From the NCBI GenBank assembly GCA_020161455.1, contig JAIUNZ010000005.1:171005-235004 (forward strand): a stretch of 64,000 nt of DNA, written 5' to 3'. Of the stretch, positions 29,013-37,726 are shown in pieces (positions within the stretch are counted from its first letter, which is position 1; the number at the start of each line of letters is the position of its first letter). The position numbers were made by a program, and so were the translations under genes. The stretch is from Bacteroidota bacterium. GTDB taxonomy: Bacteria; Bacteroidota; Bacteroidia; Flavobacteriales; Flavobacteriaceae. The notes beneath the pieces were generated by a model. The model ran no database searches. It was given only the letters and a program-made list of their open reading frames with translations, and was not told where the DNA came from.

Positions 29013-30251
29013 ATGTTAAAAACCGTTCAAAGACTACTTTTACTATTATTTACTACTGTATTATTATTTTCTTGTAAAAAAGATAACGAAATCCAAATTG
29101 TAACGTTACCTGTTAAGGAAAAAACCATCGATTTTGGATTTAACTTAGATGCCTTTAACGTGGTACACGATACAATTAAAAGAGGCGACACATTTGGCAC
29201 CATTTTAGACCATCAAAATTTGGGTGGAAATCAAGTGTATGACATTGTTGCTAAAGTAAAAGACACTTTTAACGTAAGAAGCATCCGCGTTGGTAAACCC
29301 TTTACCTTTCTTAGAACCAAAGACAAAAAACACCGCCTTCAATACTTTATCTACCAACCTGACAAACTCACCTACTATGTAATTGACTTGAGGGATTCGG
29401 TGATGGCCTATAAAAAAACCCGTCCATTAACGTTTAAATCAAGAACCATTGCTGGTGCTTTAAACGGCTCGCTATCCGAAACCTTACAGAACCTAAAAGT
29501 AGATCCATCATTGGCTTCAAGAATTGCAAAGATTTATGCATGGTCTATTGATTTCTTTAAACTACAAAAAGGTGATGAGTTTGCGCTCTCGTTTACCGAA
29601 AGATTTATCAATGACACTGTTTATGACGGTGTAGATAGTTTGAAGGCAGCTTTCTTTGAATACAAAGGGAAGAAAATATATGCGTTCCCATTTTCAACCG
29701 ATGGTAGTAAAGGCAAGTTGCAATACTTTGACGAAGAAGGGAAAACACTGAAGAACTTTTTCCTTAAAGCACCGTTAAAGTTTGTAAACATCACCTCAAG
29801 ATATACCAAAAGAAGGTTTCACCCAGTTCAGAAACGCTGGAAAGCACACAACGGAACAGACTATGCCGCACCTACCGGAACGCCAATTATGACTACTGCC
29901 GCAGGAGTTGTTATCCAGGCGGGTTATACCACTGGAAACGGAAACTATGTAAAAGTGCAACACGACAAAACCTATACAACCCAATACCTACACATGTCTA
30001 AAATCTTAGTAAAACGTGGACAACGCGTTACACAAGGACAAGTTATTGGGAAAGTAGGTAGTACTGGTTTAGCAACTGGTCCTCATGTTTGTTATCGCTT
30101 TTGGAAAAATGGTGTTCAGGTAGATGCCTTGCGCTTAAACCTGCCAACCTCTACTCCTATGGACGCTAAATACAAACAAGCGTTTATGCAACAAATGACA
30201 CCTCTCAAAAAAGAGTTGGATAGTATTGCAAAGACGATTGAAAAAAAATAA
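29013..30251 (+). CDS. M23-family metallopeptidase, lipoprotein
   Basis: A 412-aa peptidoglycan endopeptidase-type protein. The N-terminus (LLLLFTTVLLFSCKK) is a lipobox, so it is probably a lipoprotein. The central region resembles the OapA/Csd3-like N-terminal domain (KRGDTFGTIL). The LytM/M23 domain has the zinc motif HNGTDYAAPTG and the YLHMSKI and GPHVCYRFWKNG segments near residues 280-370. The third motif is HVC rather than the more common HLH, so catalytic competence should be judged with care. It starts 9 bp after kynA. Confidence 0.9.
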   Translation: MLKTVQRLLLLLFTTVLLFSCKKDNEIQIVTLPVKEKTIDFGFNLDAFNVVHDTIKRGDTFGTILDHQNLGGNQVYDIVAKVKDTFNVRSIRVGKPFTFLRTKDKKHRLQYFIYQPDKLTYYVIDLRDSVMAYKKTRPLTFKSRTIAGALNGSLSETLQNLKVDPSLASRIAKIYAWSIDFFKLQKGDEFALSFTERFINDTVYDGVDSLKAAFFEYKGKKIYAFPFSTDGSKGKLQYFDEEGKTLKNFFLKAPLKFVNITSRYTKRRFHPVQKRWKAHNGTDYAAPTGTPIMTTAAGVVIQAGYTTGNGNYVKVQHDKTYTTQYLHMSKILVKRGQRVTQGQVIGKVGSTGLATGPHVCYRFWKNGVQVDALRLNLPTSTPMDAKYKQAFMQQMTPLKKELDSIAKTIEKK

Positions 30252-30311
30252 AATTTTCAGCACTACAACGTTAGCGTAATATTTCTTTTATGAGTTCCGC
30301 TTCTTTATTTG

Positions 30312-30319
30312 TAAATTTG
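30312..30319 (+). promoter_or_regulatory. Candidate -7 element for pgi
   Basis: TAAATTTG (TAnnTTTG), 20 bases before the pgi ATG. Confidence 0.5.
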
Positions 30320-30339
30320 ATTTTTCAAATACTAGAAAC

Positions 30340-31983
30340 ATGTCTTTATCCTCAATAAACCCTACAAAAACTGAAGCCTGGAAGAAACTTTTGGCACACT
30401 TTGCCATTACCAAAAACAACACCATGCAGGAGTTGTTTAAAAATGATGCTACAAGGGCAGACAAATTTCATATCCAATGGAAAGACTTTTTAGTTGATTT
30501 TTCCAAAAACAGAATAGATAGCACTACCGTAAAACTTTTACTTGAACTAGCCGAAGAATGTAACCTAAAAGGAGCCATTGACAGCTATTTTAAAGGCGAT
30601 GCGATTAATAAAACCGAAAACCGAGCAGTACTTCACACGGCTTTGCGAGCACCAAAAAACGCAACCGTACTAGTTGATGGCATCAATGTTATCCCTGAAA
30701 TTTATGCCGTAAAAGAAGCCATCAAAACGTTTACAAACGAGATTGTTTTGGGAAACAAGAAAGGTTATACAGATAAAGTGTTTACTGATGTTGTAAACAT
30801 CGGCATCGGCGGCTCTGACCTTGGACCGGCAATGGTTGTAGAATCGTTACAATACTACAAAAACCATTTAAACGTTCACTTTGTTTCCAACGTAGATGGC
30901 GACCATGTGAATGAGATTATCAAAAAAATAAACCCAGAAACAACGTTGTTTGTCATTGTTTCAAAAACCTTCACCACGCAAGAAACCTTGTCGAATGCAG
31001 AGACCATTCGTGAGTGGTTTTTACAATCGGCCACACAAGCAGACGTTGCCAAACACTTTGTGGCAGTTTCAACCAACCTTCAAAAAGTAACCGAATTTGG
31101 CATCAACCCCACCAATGTTTTCCCTATGTGGGATTGGGTTGGCGGAAGATTTTCGCTTTGGAGTGCAGTTGGTTTAACGATTAGCTTGGCTGTTGGTTAT
31201 GAAAATTTTGAGGCATTACTTGAAGGCGCACATGAAATGGATGTGCATTTCCAGGAAACAAAATTCGAAGAAAACATTCCGGTTGTTTCGGCGTTGATAA
31301 GCATTTGGTACAATAATTTTTATGGTGCAGAAAGCGAGGCAATGATTCCTTATACGCAATATCTACAAAAATTAGCACCTTATCTTCAACAAGGCATCAT
31401 GGAAAGTAACGGAAAAAGCATTAATCGTGATGGCAAATCCGTTACCTATCAAACTGGCACAATCATTTGGGGTGAACCCGGGACCAACTCGCAGCACGCT
31501 TTTTTTCAACTAATTCACCAAGGAACAAAGCTCATCCCAACCGACTTTATAGGTTATTTGAAGCCTTTGTATGGTAATAAAAATCATCATGATAAGCTAA
31601 TGTCTAATTTCTTTGCACAAACAGAAGCATTATTAAACGGTAAAACCGCAGCACAAGTACAAGCAGAATTTGATAAAGCAAACATGCCATCGGCACAAGC
31701 AGCGTTTCTTCTTCCTTTCAAGGTTTTTGAAGGAAACAAACCAACCAACACTCTTTTAATAGATCAATTAACACCACGATCGTTAGGTGCGTTAATTGCC
31801 TTATATGAACACAAAATATTTGTTCAAGGTGTTATTTGGAACATATACAGTTACGACCAATGGGGTGTTGAGCTTGGAAAGCAGTTGGCCAACTCGATAC
31901 TGGCAGAGATTGAAACAAAAACAATCAAAACCCATGATTCGTCCACTATGTTTTTATTGAAACACTTTTTAAAGAATACTTAA
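30340..31983 (+). CDS. pgi: Glucose-6-phosphate isomerase
   Basis: Interconverts glucose-6-phosphate and fructose-6-phosphate. The 547-aa length and motifs are those of the classical [18 protein letters not shown] near residue 150, [13 protein letters not shown] (sugar-phosphate binding SIS fold), [11 protein letters not shown] and the C-terminal [13 protein letters not shown] with the catalytic lysine. A promoter element and terminator flank it, so it is probably monocistronic. Confidence 0.97.
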   Translation: MSLSSINPTKTEAWKKLLAHFAITKNNTMQELFKNDATRADKFHIQWKDFLVDFSKNRIDSTTVKLLLELAEECNLKGAIDSYFKGDAINKTENRAVLHTALRAPKNATVLVDGINVIPEIYAVKEAIKTFTNEIVLGNKKGYTDKVFTDVVNIGIGGSDLGPAMVVESLQYYKNHLNVHFVSNVDGDHVNEIIKKINPETTLFVIVSKTFTTQETLSNAETIREWFLQSATQADVAKHFVAVSTNLQKVTEFGINPTNVFPMWDWVGGRFSLWSAVGLTISLAVGYENFEALLEGAHEMDVHFQETKFEENIPVVSALISIWYNNFYGAESEAMIPYTQYLQKLAPYLQQGIMESNGKSINRDGKSVTYQTGTIIWGEPGTNSQHAFFQLIHQGTKLIPTDFIGYLKPLYGNKNHHDKLMSNFFAQTEALLNGKTAAQVQAEFDKANMPSAQAAFLLPFKVFEGNKPTNTLLIDQLTPRSLGALIALYEHKIFVQGVIWNIYSYDQWGVELGKQLANSILAEIETKTIKTHDSSTMFLLKHFLKNT

Positions 31984-31991
31984 AATTGACT

Positions 31992-32019
31992 AAACAACAC
32001 TTTAAAGTGTCGTTTTTTT
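31992..32019 (+). terminator. Intrinsic terminator of pgi
   Basis: A long AT-containing stem with core ACACTTT/AAAGTGT, extended by AAAC/GTTT across one mismatch, then a T run. It lies 9 bp after the stop. Confidence 0.8.
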
Positions 32020-32031
32020 ATGCCTTTTAGT

Positions 32032-32039
32032 TATATTTG
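32032..32039 (+). promoter_or_regulatory. Candidate -7 element for the membrane protein gene at 32059
   Basis: TATATTTG (TAnnTTTG), 19 bases before the ATG. Confidence 0.5.
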
Positions 32040-32058
32040 TGTTTAAAACAATTTAACT

Positions 32059-32481
32059 ATGTATCAGTTTGTACAAAAATTCCATTCGGGTTGGGCTTAT
32101 CTAGCCGTGTTATTATTACTTTTTGCAGCACTTAATGCTGTTATTGGACTTACTTCCAAAAAAGAATTTACTCCAAAAGACAGAAAGATTTCCTTGTTTG
32201 GATTGCTTGCTACTCATATTCAATTACTGGTTGGGTTAATCCTTTATTTTGTATCTCCGTTGGGTTTTAATTCTTTGGGAAACATGAAAGATGCGGCTAT
32301 TAGACTAACTTCTTTAGAGCATCCACTTATCAATATAATTGCCATTGCATTAATCACTATTGGTTGGTCTAGACATAAAAAAGCAACTACAAGCGAAGCC
32401 AAGTTTAAAGCCATCACATTGTTCTACGGAATAGGTTTGTTGCTTATTTTAAGTAGAATTCCTTGGTATCTATGGTTATAA
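32059..32481 (+). CDS. Small four-helix membrane protein (often labelled cytochrome B-like)
   Basis: A 140-aa integral membrane protein with four predicted hydrophobic helices (around residues 12-32, 47-66, 88-103 and 118-140). Histidines are present in or next to helices: HSGW near residue 9, THIQLLVG near residue 52 and EHPLIN near residue 87. Flavobacterial homologues are, as I recall, commonly annotated as cytochrome B, but no haem-binding pair can be assigned with confidence. Function unknown. It has its own promoter element. Confidence 0.75.
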   Translation: MYQFVQKFHSGWAYLAVLLLLFAALNAVIGLTSKKEFTPKDRKISLFGLLATHIQLLVGLILYFVSPLGFNSLGNMKDAAIRLTSLEHPLINIIAIALITIGWSRHKKATTSEAKFKAITLFYGIGLLLILSRIPWYLWL

Positions 32482-32552
32482 AAATAAAGTCCTGAAAAGG
32501 ATTTTTTATCGAGGTACAGTTTTTGTACTTCTCCCTAAAAAAAATTATACAC

Positions 32553-33095
32553 ATGCGTACTAAACTGTTCTTCTTTATTTTTTTGCTAGTAATTGCTACG
32601 TCGCTATCGGCATTTACTTTGGGAACCCCACAACAAAAAGAAAAGAATAAAGGCAAAACTACCATTGCTACCGTTAAGAAAACAGATAAGTTTATTAAGG
32701 AAACCAAAGTAGATAGTACGATTACTCCATTGAAAACAGCTGCCATTCAACTACTGGATTCGATTAAGAAAAAACAAGAGTTCAATATCCTCAAATTGCA
32801 CAAGAAAAATGCACACGCTTCGTATTATCACACTAAATTTAATGGAAGAAGAACTGCAAGTGGTGAAATCTTTGATAACGAAAAATATACGGCAGCGCAC
32901 AAAACATTGCCTTTCGGAACAATGCTTAAAGTGACGAGTGAAACAACGGGCCGCTTTGTAATTGTTAAAGTAAACGACCGTGGGCCATTTGTAAAAGCCC
33001 GAGACATCGATTTATCTCGCAAAGCATTTATGGATTTAGTAGATAATAAAGGTCGTGGAACGGTTCCTGTAACGATTGAGATTATTGAAGAATAA
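32553..33095 (+). CDS. RlpA-like double-psi beta-barrel (septal ring lytic transglycosylase family)
   Basis: A 180-aa exported protein with a signal peptide (FFFIFLLVIATSLSAF). A low-complexity Lys/Thr linker precedes a C-terminal double-psi beta-barrel (from ASYYHTKFNGRRTASGE to DIDLSRKAFMDL). RlpA proteins bind or cleave denuded glycan strands at the septum; whether this one is catalytic is not readable. The frame extends to a TTG at 32523, but ATG 32553 directly precedes the signal peptide. The stop abuts the stop of the convergent CYTH gene. Confidence 0.88.
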   Translation: MRTKLFFFIFLLVIATSLSAFTLGTPQQKEKNKGKTTIATVKKTDKFIKETKVDSTITPLKTAAIQLLDSIKKKQEFNILKLHKKNAHASYYHTKFNGRRTASGEIFDNEKYTAAHKTLPFGTMLKVTSETTGRFVIVKVNDRGPFVKARDIDLSRKAFMDLVDNKGRGTVPVTIEIIEE

Positions 33096-33563
33096 CTACC
33101 AGTCTTTAAAAGGTTTTTGAGACAAATAGACATTGTAATAACGTTCATCATTGGTTACTTCTTTGCCTAACCAAGAAGGTTTTTCAAACAATTCGTTTTC
33201 GTCTTCCAATTCAATTTCAGCTATAATTAATCCTTCGTTTTCGCCCGAGAAAACATCTACTTCTACTGTGTGTTTTCCGCTTTTAACTTCATAACGAATT
33301 TTATCTATCATGCCTTTTTCGCAAATAGAAAGTAGTTTTTCGGCTTCTTGAACATCAATTTCTTTTTCCCATTCGAGCCGTGACGTTCCGGTTTCGTTAC
33401 TTTTTCCTTTTATGGTTAAAAACCCTTTGTCGTCTTTTATTCTGATGCGCACTGTTCTTTCGGGAACCGATGACAGGTAGGCTTGCACGATTCTTTTCTT
33501 AGAGAAGGCTTCGTTTATAAAATTTTTGGAAGTGACTAAAAACTTTCGTTCTATTTCTATCAT
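33096..33563 (-). CDS. CYTH domain protein (triphosphate tunnel metalloenzyme)
   Basis: A 155-aa protein starting MIEIERKFLV, the ExExK signature of the CYTH fold. Members include class IV adenylate cyclases, thiamine-triphosphatases and inorganic triphosphatases; the bacterial short form is usually a tripolyphosphatase. Further acidic and basic tunnel residues are visible (RIRIKDDKGFLTIKGK, EVDVFSGENEGLIIAEIELE). The frame extends 20 codons upstream to 33623 over the divergent dinB start, but the CYTH motif should sit at the N-terminus, so I choose ATG 33563. Confidence 0.88.
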   Translation of the reverse strand: MIEIERKFLVTSKNFINEAFSKKRIVQAYLSSVPERTVRIRIKDDKGFLTIKGKSNETGTSRLEWEKEIDVQEAEKLLSICEKGMIDKIRYEVKSGKHTVEVDVFSGENEGLIIAEIELEDENELFEKPSWLGKEVTNDERYYNVYLSQKPFKDW

Positions 33564-33592
33564 TTGAAATTTTTGAGAAGCTAAATATAGTA

Positions 33593-33600
33593 TAAATTTG
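33593..33600 (+). promoter_or_regulatory. Candidate -7 element for dinB
   Basis: TAAATTTG with a TTTG 17 bases upstream (33572-33575). It ends only 4 bases before the dinB ATG, which would give a leaderless or nearly leaderless mRNA. Confidence 0.4.
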
Positions 33601-33604
33601 TGAA

Positions 33605-34687
33605 ATGGAAGAGCCAGTTTCATATCGCAAAATTATTCACATTGACATGGATGCTTTTTATGCTTCTGTGGAGCAGATGGACAATCCTGAATTAAGAGGA
33701 AAGCCGTTGGCTGTTGGTGGAAGCGAGATTCGAGGTGTTGTTTCTGCTGCTAGTTATGAAGCGCGAAAGTTTGGCGTTCGCAGTGCTATGAGTGGCGTTC
33801 AGGCGAAGCGAAATTGTCCTGAGTTGATTTTTGTTCGTCCTCGTTTTGACCGTTATAAGGAAATTTCGAAGAAGATTAGAAAGATCTTTCACGACTATAC
33901 TGACTTGGTAGAACCGCTATCACTAGATGAAGCTTATCTTGACGTTACTCAGAATAAAAAAGGCAACCCAAGTGCTTCGTTATTGGCACAAGAAATTAGG
34001 CAACGCATTTTTGATGAAGTGGGTTTGACGGCTTCGGCAGGAATATCTGTCAATAAGTTTGTGGCAAAGATTGCTAGTGATTATAACAAACCTAACGGAC
34101 AGAAAACCGTTACTCCTGAAGAGGTGGAAGTTTTTTTGGAAGGTTTAGACATTAAGAAATTCTATGGTATTGGCAAGGTTACGGCTGAGAAAATGTATCA
34201 GTTGGGCATTTTTACTGGAAAAGACATGAAGGCTAAAACGGCTGCTTTTTTAGAGCACCATTTTAACAAAAGCGGTTTGCATTACTACAATATTGTTCGT
34301 GGGATACACAACAGCCCAGTAAAACCCAATCGAATAACCAAATCTGTAGCAGCCGAGCATACTTTTAATGAAAACTTGACTTCGGAAATTTTTATGCTGG
34401 AAAAGCTAGAGCGCATTGCTGGGGAACTTGAAAAACGCCTTCGAAAACATAAAATATCGGGGAAAACTGTAACGTTAAAGATAAAATATAGCGATTTTAC
34501 GCAGCAAACTCGAAGCAAAACCTTGCCTTACTTTATTTCGGATAAAGGGATTTTATTGGAAACCGCCAAAGAACTATTGTATCAAGAGCGGATGAAAGAA
34601 AGTGTTCGATTATTGGGCATTTCGTTGAATAATTTGAATACCGAGATTAAAAAAACTGTAGTGGTGCAGTTGAAGTTTGAGTTTTAA
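33605..34687 (+). CDS. dinB: DNA polymerase IV (Y-family)
   Basis: Error-prone translesion polymerase. Catalytic motifs HIDMDAFYASVEQ (N-terminus) and SLDEAYLDVT (near residue 105) are intact. The helix-hairpin-helix region (FYGIGKVTAEKMYQLGI) is present near residue 185 and the little-finger domain follows. 360 aa is normal. There is no terminal clamp-binding QxxLF motif that I can point to with confidence. It is divergent from the CYTH gene, with about 40 bp between starts. Confidence 0.95.
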   Translation: MEEPVSYRKIIHIDMDAFYASVEQMDNPELRGKPLAVGGSEIRGVVSAASYEARKFGVRSAMSGVQAKRNCPELIFVRPRFDRYKEISKKIRKIFHDYTDLVEPLSLDEAYLDVTQNKKGNPSASLLAQEIRQRIFDEVGLTASAGISVNKFVAKIASDYNKPNGQKTVTPEEVEVFLEGLDIKKFYGIGKVTAEKMYQLGIFTGKDMKAKTAAFLEHHFNKSGLHYYNIVRGIHNSPVKPNRITKSVAAEHTFNENLTSEIFMLEKLERIAGELEKRLRKHKISGKTVTLKIKYSDFTQQTRSKTLPYFISDKGILLETAKELLYQERMKESVRLLGISLNNLNTEIKKTVVVQLKFEF

Positions 34688-34732
34688 ATTGGTTTTTGGT
34701 TTCTTTTTCTTCTTTTATTTTTATTGACTATT

Positions 34733-34935
34733 CCATTTAGCTTATTGGAAGTTCTATTTAGCCATCTGGATATTCTATTTAGCTGTCTGGGTATTCTATT
34801 TAGCTTATTGGAAACTCTATTTAGCCGTCTGGATATTCTATTTAGCTTACTGGAAACTCTATTTAGCCGTCTGGATATTCTATTTAGCTTACTGGATGTT
34901 TTATTTAGCTTATTGGATATTTTGTTTGGCTCTTT
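34733..34935. repeat. Tandem array of a 21-bp repeat (10 units)
   Basis: The hexamer TTTAGC (TTTGGC in the last unit) recurs exactly every 21 bp: 34736, 34757, 34778, 34799, 34820, 34841, 34862, 34883, 34904 and 34925. The unit is close to TATTCTATTTAGCnnnYTGGA. The period is a multiple of three and lacks stops, so several frames are open and encode heptad strings (for example LDILFSL), but nothing indicates translation. It lies 45 bp after dinB. A second, related-looking 21-bp array is at 63480-63705. Confidence 0.9.
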
Positions 34936-34939
34936 TATC

Positions 34940-35187
34940 ACAACTAAAATCTTTTTTGAAATTTGATTTGTGTTGTTTTTTTAACCACAAAGGCACAAAG
35001 AAGGCACGAAGTTCACAACGTGCATTTTACTAAGGCGACTGTTTGAAAAACTATGTAAATTGTTTTGGTTAAATATTTGTTAAAGCATTGTTTTTCATTT
35101 GTTTTTGGCATTGGATTTGTGTTTTGATTTTTGTGCTTAACTGCTTGTAAGCGCTTCACTCAAAGTTTAATTTAATATTATTTAATC
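34940..35187. other. Intergenic region with CACAAAG-type short direct repeats
   Basis: Near 34985-35025 the motif GGCACAAAG/GGCACGAAG recurs two or three times at about 11-bp spacing (ACCACAAAGGCACAAAG and so on), a pattern I associate with dispersed intergenic repeats in many bacteria. The rest is AT-rich leader to the gene at 35188 with no clear -7 element. Confidence 0.45.
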
Positions 35188-35847
35188 ATGAACAGTTATG
35201 TTAGAATTGAAGAGGTTGCTCCGCTTGGAGATTTTGTAAAAACGAGTTATACTCGTGATTTTGATGCTATAAAAAGCAAATTTCCAAAAATGGATGATGC
35301 TTTTAAAACCAATTTTTTTGATAAGTTGGAATTTGTAAAGGAACTGGAAAGCTCTTTGGAGTTGACAGAGAGCCAAAAAGGAGTTACGACAAGTTTGTAT
35401 GCCGAGGCGGATGCTTTGAATGAGGAGTTGAATTTTTTGAGTGCTTATTTTGATGATGCTGGGTTGAATAAAGGCATTATTACGGACTTGAAAACGGATT
35501 TGTTTAATGGTAATATTGAAGGTGCTATTTTGAAAATTGAAGGTCTAAAACAGTTTGTTACTATTCATCAAGTTGATTTGATAGCAGAAGGAATGGAAGC
35601 AAATTATGTTACACGATTGGGAGATTACAAGACAAGTATGACGGCGAAAAATGTTTTGCAAAACGAAATTATGAACAACCGCAAAGAGCTGACGGAGCGT
35701 AATGTTGGTCATTATGACGAATTGAAAAAAATGATTCGGAAAATATTGCGCAATGGTAAGTTGGTTTTTGCTAACTCGGTTATCAAAGATGAATATACTA
35801 GTTCAAAAGTGCTACAAAGGATGCGTGCTGCTAGAGCGAAAGGTTAA
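35188..35847 (+). CDS. Hypothetical helical protein, 219 aa
   Basis: I do not recognise this family. The product appears all-helical and soluble, with no signal peptide. It has a charged central region (ESSLELTESQKG) and a basic C-terminal third (MIRKILRNGKLVFANS, then RMRAARAKG). It may belong to one of the uncharacterised Bacteroidota DUF families built from two four-helix bundles; this is a guess from appearance. It is isolated between the 21-bp array and the T9SS protein gene. Codon use looks ordinary. Confidence 0.7.
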   Translation: MNSYVRIEEVAPLGDFVKTSYTRDFDAIKSKFPKMDDAFKTNFFDKLEFVKELESSLELTESQKGVTTSLYAEADALNEELNFLSAYFDDAGLNKGIITDLKTDLFNGNIEGAILKIEGLKQFVTIHQVDLIAEGMEANYVTRLGDYKTSMTAKNVLQNEIMNNRKELTERNVGHYDELKKMIRKILRNGKLVFANSVIKDEYTSSKVLQRMRAARAKG

Positions 35848-36018
35848 TGTGTGGATTTGGTTTTTTGGTTATTTGAACCCAGTGACGATGTTGCTGGGTT
35901 TTTTTGTGGTATGCAATTGTTTTTTCTTTAGATTTGTTTTGAAGTTGGATGAAAGCATGAGTAAGGTTTTTGAGTCCATAAAAACTCTCAAACTGCTTTT
36001 TTTAAAATTATATGCGTT

Positions 36019-37626
36019 ATGAAATATTCCTTGTATTTTATTGTAATTCTATTTTCAATAGGTTCCTTTTCACAAGCTCCAGAAATTTCGTGGATGAAAC
36101 GTTATGGAGGAACATCTTCTAACCTTTTTAGGTCATTATTACCAACCAATGATGGAGGATTTTTATTAGGAGGTTTGTCGAATTCAGGAATTTCTGGAAT
36201 AAAAACAGAGGAAAGAATTGGCTGGACACCTGATTATTGGATTATAAAAACGGATAGTAACGGAACAATTGAGTGGCAAAGAACCATTGGCGGAGGAATG
36301 CCTACGCCCTTTGGCGATTTAGAAGCGGAAGTATTAAGAACAGTAAAACAGGCATCGGATGGTGGTTATTTCTTGGGCGGCAACTCAGACTCGCCTATAT
36401 TTGGTTCTAAAACAGTTCCTAATTATGGATTTCAGGATTATTGGATTGTAAAAACAGATAATCTTGGTACTATTGTTTGGCAAAATGATATAGGAGGTTC
36501 AGAATATGACGAATTGTTTGCTTTAGAACCTACTGCTGATGGTGGCTGTATATTGGGTGGTTATTCAAGTTCTGGAATTTCGGGCAATAAAACAGAAAGC
36601 AATAGAGGTCTAAAAGATTATTGGGTTGTAAAACTAACTAATGTAGGAGCAATTGAATGGCAGAAAACCTACGGAGGTAACAGCACTGATATACTTTATT
36701 CTATATTAGTATTAGAAGATGGTAATTATATCCTTTCTGGAACTTCTGCCTCAAATATATCGGGGGAAAAAACAGAAAATTCAAAAGGCGGAGGCGACTT
36801 TTGGATATTAAAAATAGATAGTATGGGTAACATTATCTGGCAAAAAACAATTGGAGGAAATAGTTCCGACCAACCCTATACTGCCATTAAACTTAATGAT
36901 GGTTTTGTGTTTGCTGGTGTTTCTTACTCGAATATTTCTTTTGATAAAACTGAAAATTCAAGAGGAGGAGCTGATTATTGGATAGTAAAGACCGATTTAC
37001 AAGGAAATATACTGTGGGACAAAACCTATGGTGGGAATATGGATGATGATGCAAGTAGTTTTGTAAATTTTTCTGACGAAACTGGATTTGTATTAGCGGG
37101 AAGTTCCTATTCAGGAATTTCTGGCGATAAAACTGTTCCAAGTTTTGGAGAAATTAATGGTTGGGTTTTACGATTGGATGAAAATGGACTATTGCTTTGG
37201 CAAAAAGGAATTGGAGGTTCTAATCAAGATGGTTTCAACCAAGTGGTAACCCTTCCTGACAAAACTATTGTGCTAGGCGGCGGTTCTTTCTCTCCAATTT
37301 CAGGGAACTTAACTGCTCCTGGTTATGGTATCGATTATTGGTTGGTAAAATTAGAACCCGAAGTATTGGCAACTACTGATTTTTCAAATTCAACTTTTAG
37401 TGTTTATCCCAACCCTACTTCAAGTCAATTGTTTCTAAACTTTAGAGAACCACAAGAAAAACTAGAGGTTTTGGTTTATAATTCTTTAGCACAATTAGTA
37501 GATACTATGCAATTTCAAAATCAATCATTAATTGATTTTTCATTAAAAGGTGCAAACGGTTTGTATTTTTTGAAAATAGTTAACCAAAAAGGAGAAGTAT
37601 TTCAACACAAGGTCATTAAAAAATAA
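36019..37626 (+). CDS. Secreted repeat protein with T9SS type-A sorting domain
   Basis: A 535-aa secreted protein. The signal peptide ends near GSFSQ. About seven ~60-residue repeats follow, each with a variant of DYWIVKTDxxGNIxWxKTYGG and ISGxKTE; they look like beta-propeller or bulb-type blades. The last ~80 residues are a T9SS type-A sorting domain: YPNPTSSQLFLNF at its start and GLYFLKIVNQKGEVFQHKVIKK at its end. It would be exported by the T9SS and attached to the surface or released. The role is unknown. It converges with the BI-1 gene. Confidence 0.9.
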   Translation: MKYSLYFIVILFSIGSFSQAPEISWMKRYGGTSSNLFRSLLPTNDGGFLLGGLSNSGISGIKTEERIGWTPDYWIIKTDSNGTIEWQRTIGGGMPTPFGDLEAEVLRTVKQASDGGYFLGGNSDSPIFGSKTVPNYGFQDYWIVKTDNLGTIVWQNDIGGSEYDELFALEPTADGGCILGGYSSSGISGNKTESNRGLKDYWVVKLTNVGAIEWQKTYGGNSTDILYSILVLEDGNYILSGTSASNISGEKTENSKGGGDFWILKIDSMGNIIWQKTIGGNSSDQPYTAIKLNDGFVFAGVSYSNISFDKTENSRGGADYWIVKTDLQGNILWDKTYGGNMDDDASSFVNFSDETGFVLAGSSYSGISGDKTVPSFGEINGWVLRLDENGLLLWQKGIGGSNQDGFNQVVTLPDKTIVLGGGSFSPISGNLTAPGYGIDYWLVKLEPEVLATTDFSNSTFSVYPNPTSSQLFLNFREPQEKLEVLVYNSLAQLVDTMQFQNQSLIDFSLKGANGLYFLKIVNQKGEVFQHKVIKK

Positions 37627-37672
37627 ACTTGAAGTAATAAAAAAGACTAAATAAATTTTAAGTATTAAAACA

Positions 37673-37706
37673 AAAATCGCCTAAAGCAATAGTTTTAGGC
37701 GATTTT
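37673..37706. terminator. Bidirectional terminator between convergent genes
   Basis: A 13-bp stem (AAAATCGCCTAAA / TTTAGGCGATTTT) with an 8-base loop, A/T-rich on both sides. It serves the T9SS protein gene and the BI-1 gene. Confidence 0.9.
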
Positions 37707-37726
37707 ATTATTTGTATATAATAAAT

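Noticed and set aside
32523-32552. TTG-initiated longer start for the RlpA-like gene
   Set aside because: ATG 32553 sits directly at the signal peptide.
34684-34966. Overlapping heptad-repeat ORFs on both strands (for example LDILFSLLETLFSR on +)
   Set aside because: They are a by-product of the 21-bp tandem array, whose period is a multiple of three; both strands are open and neither has a convincing start context.
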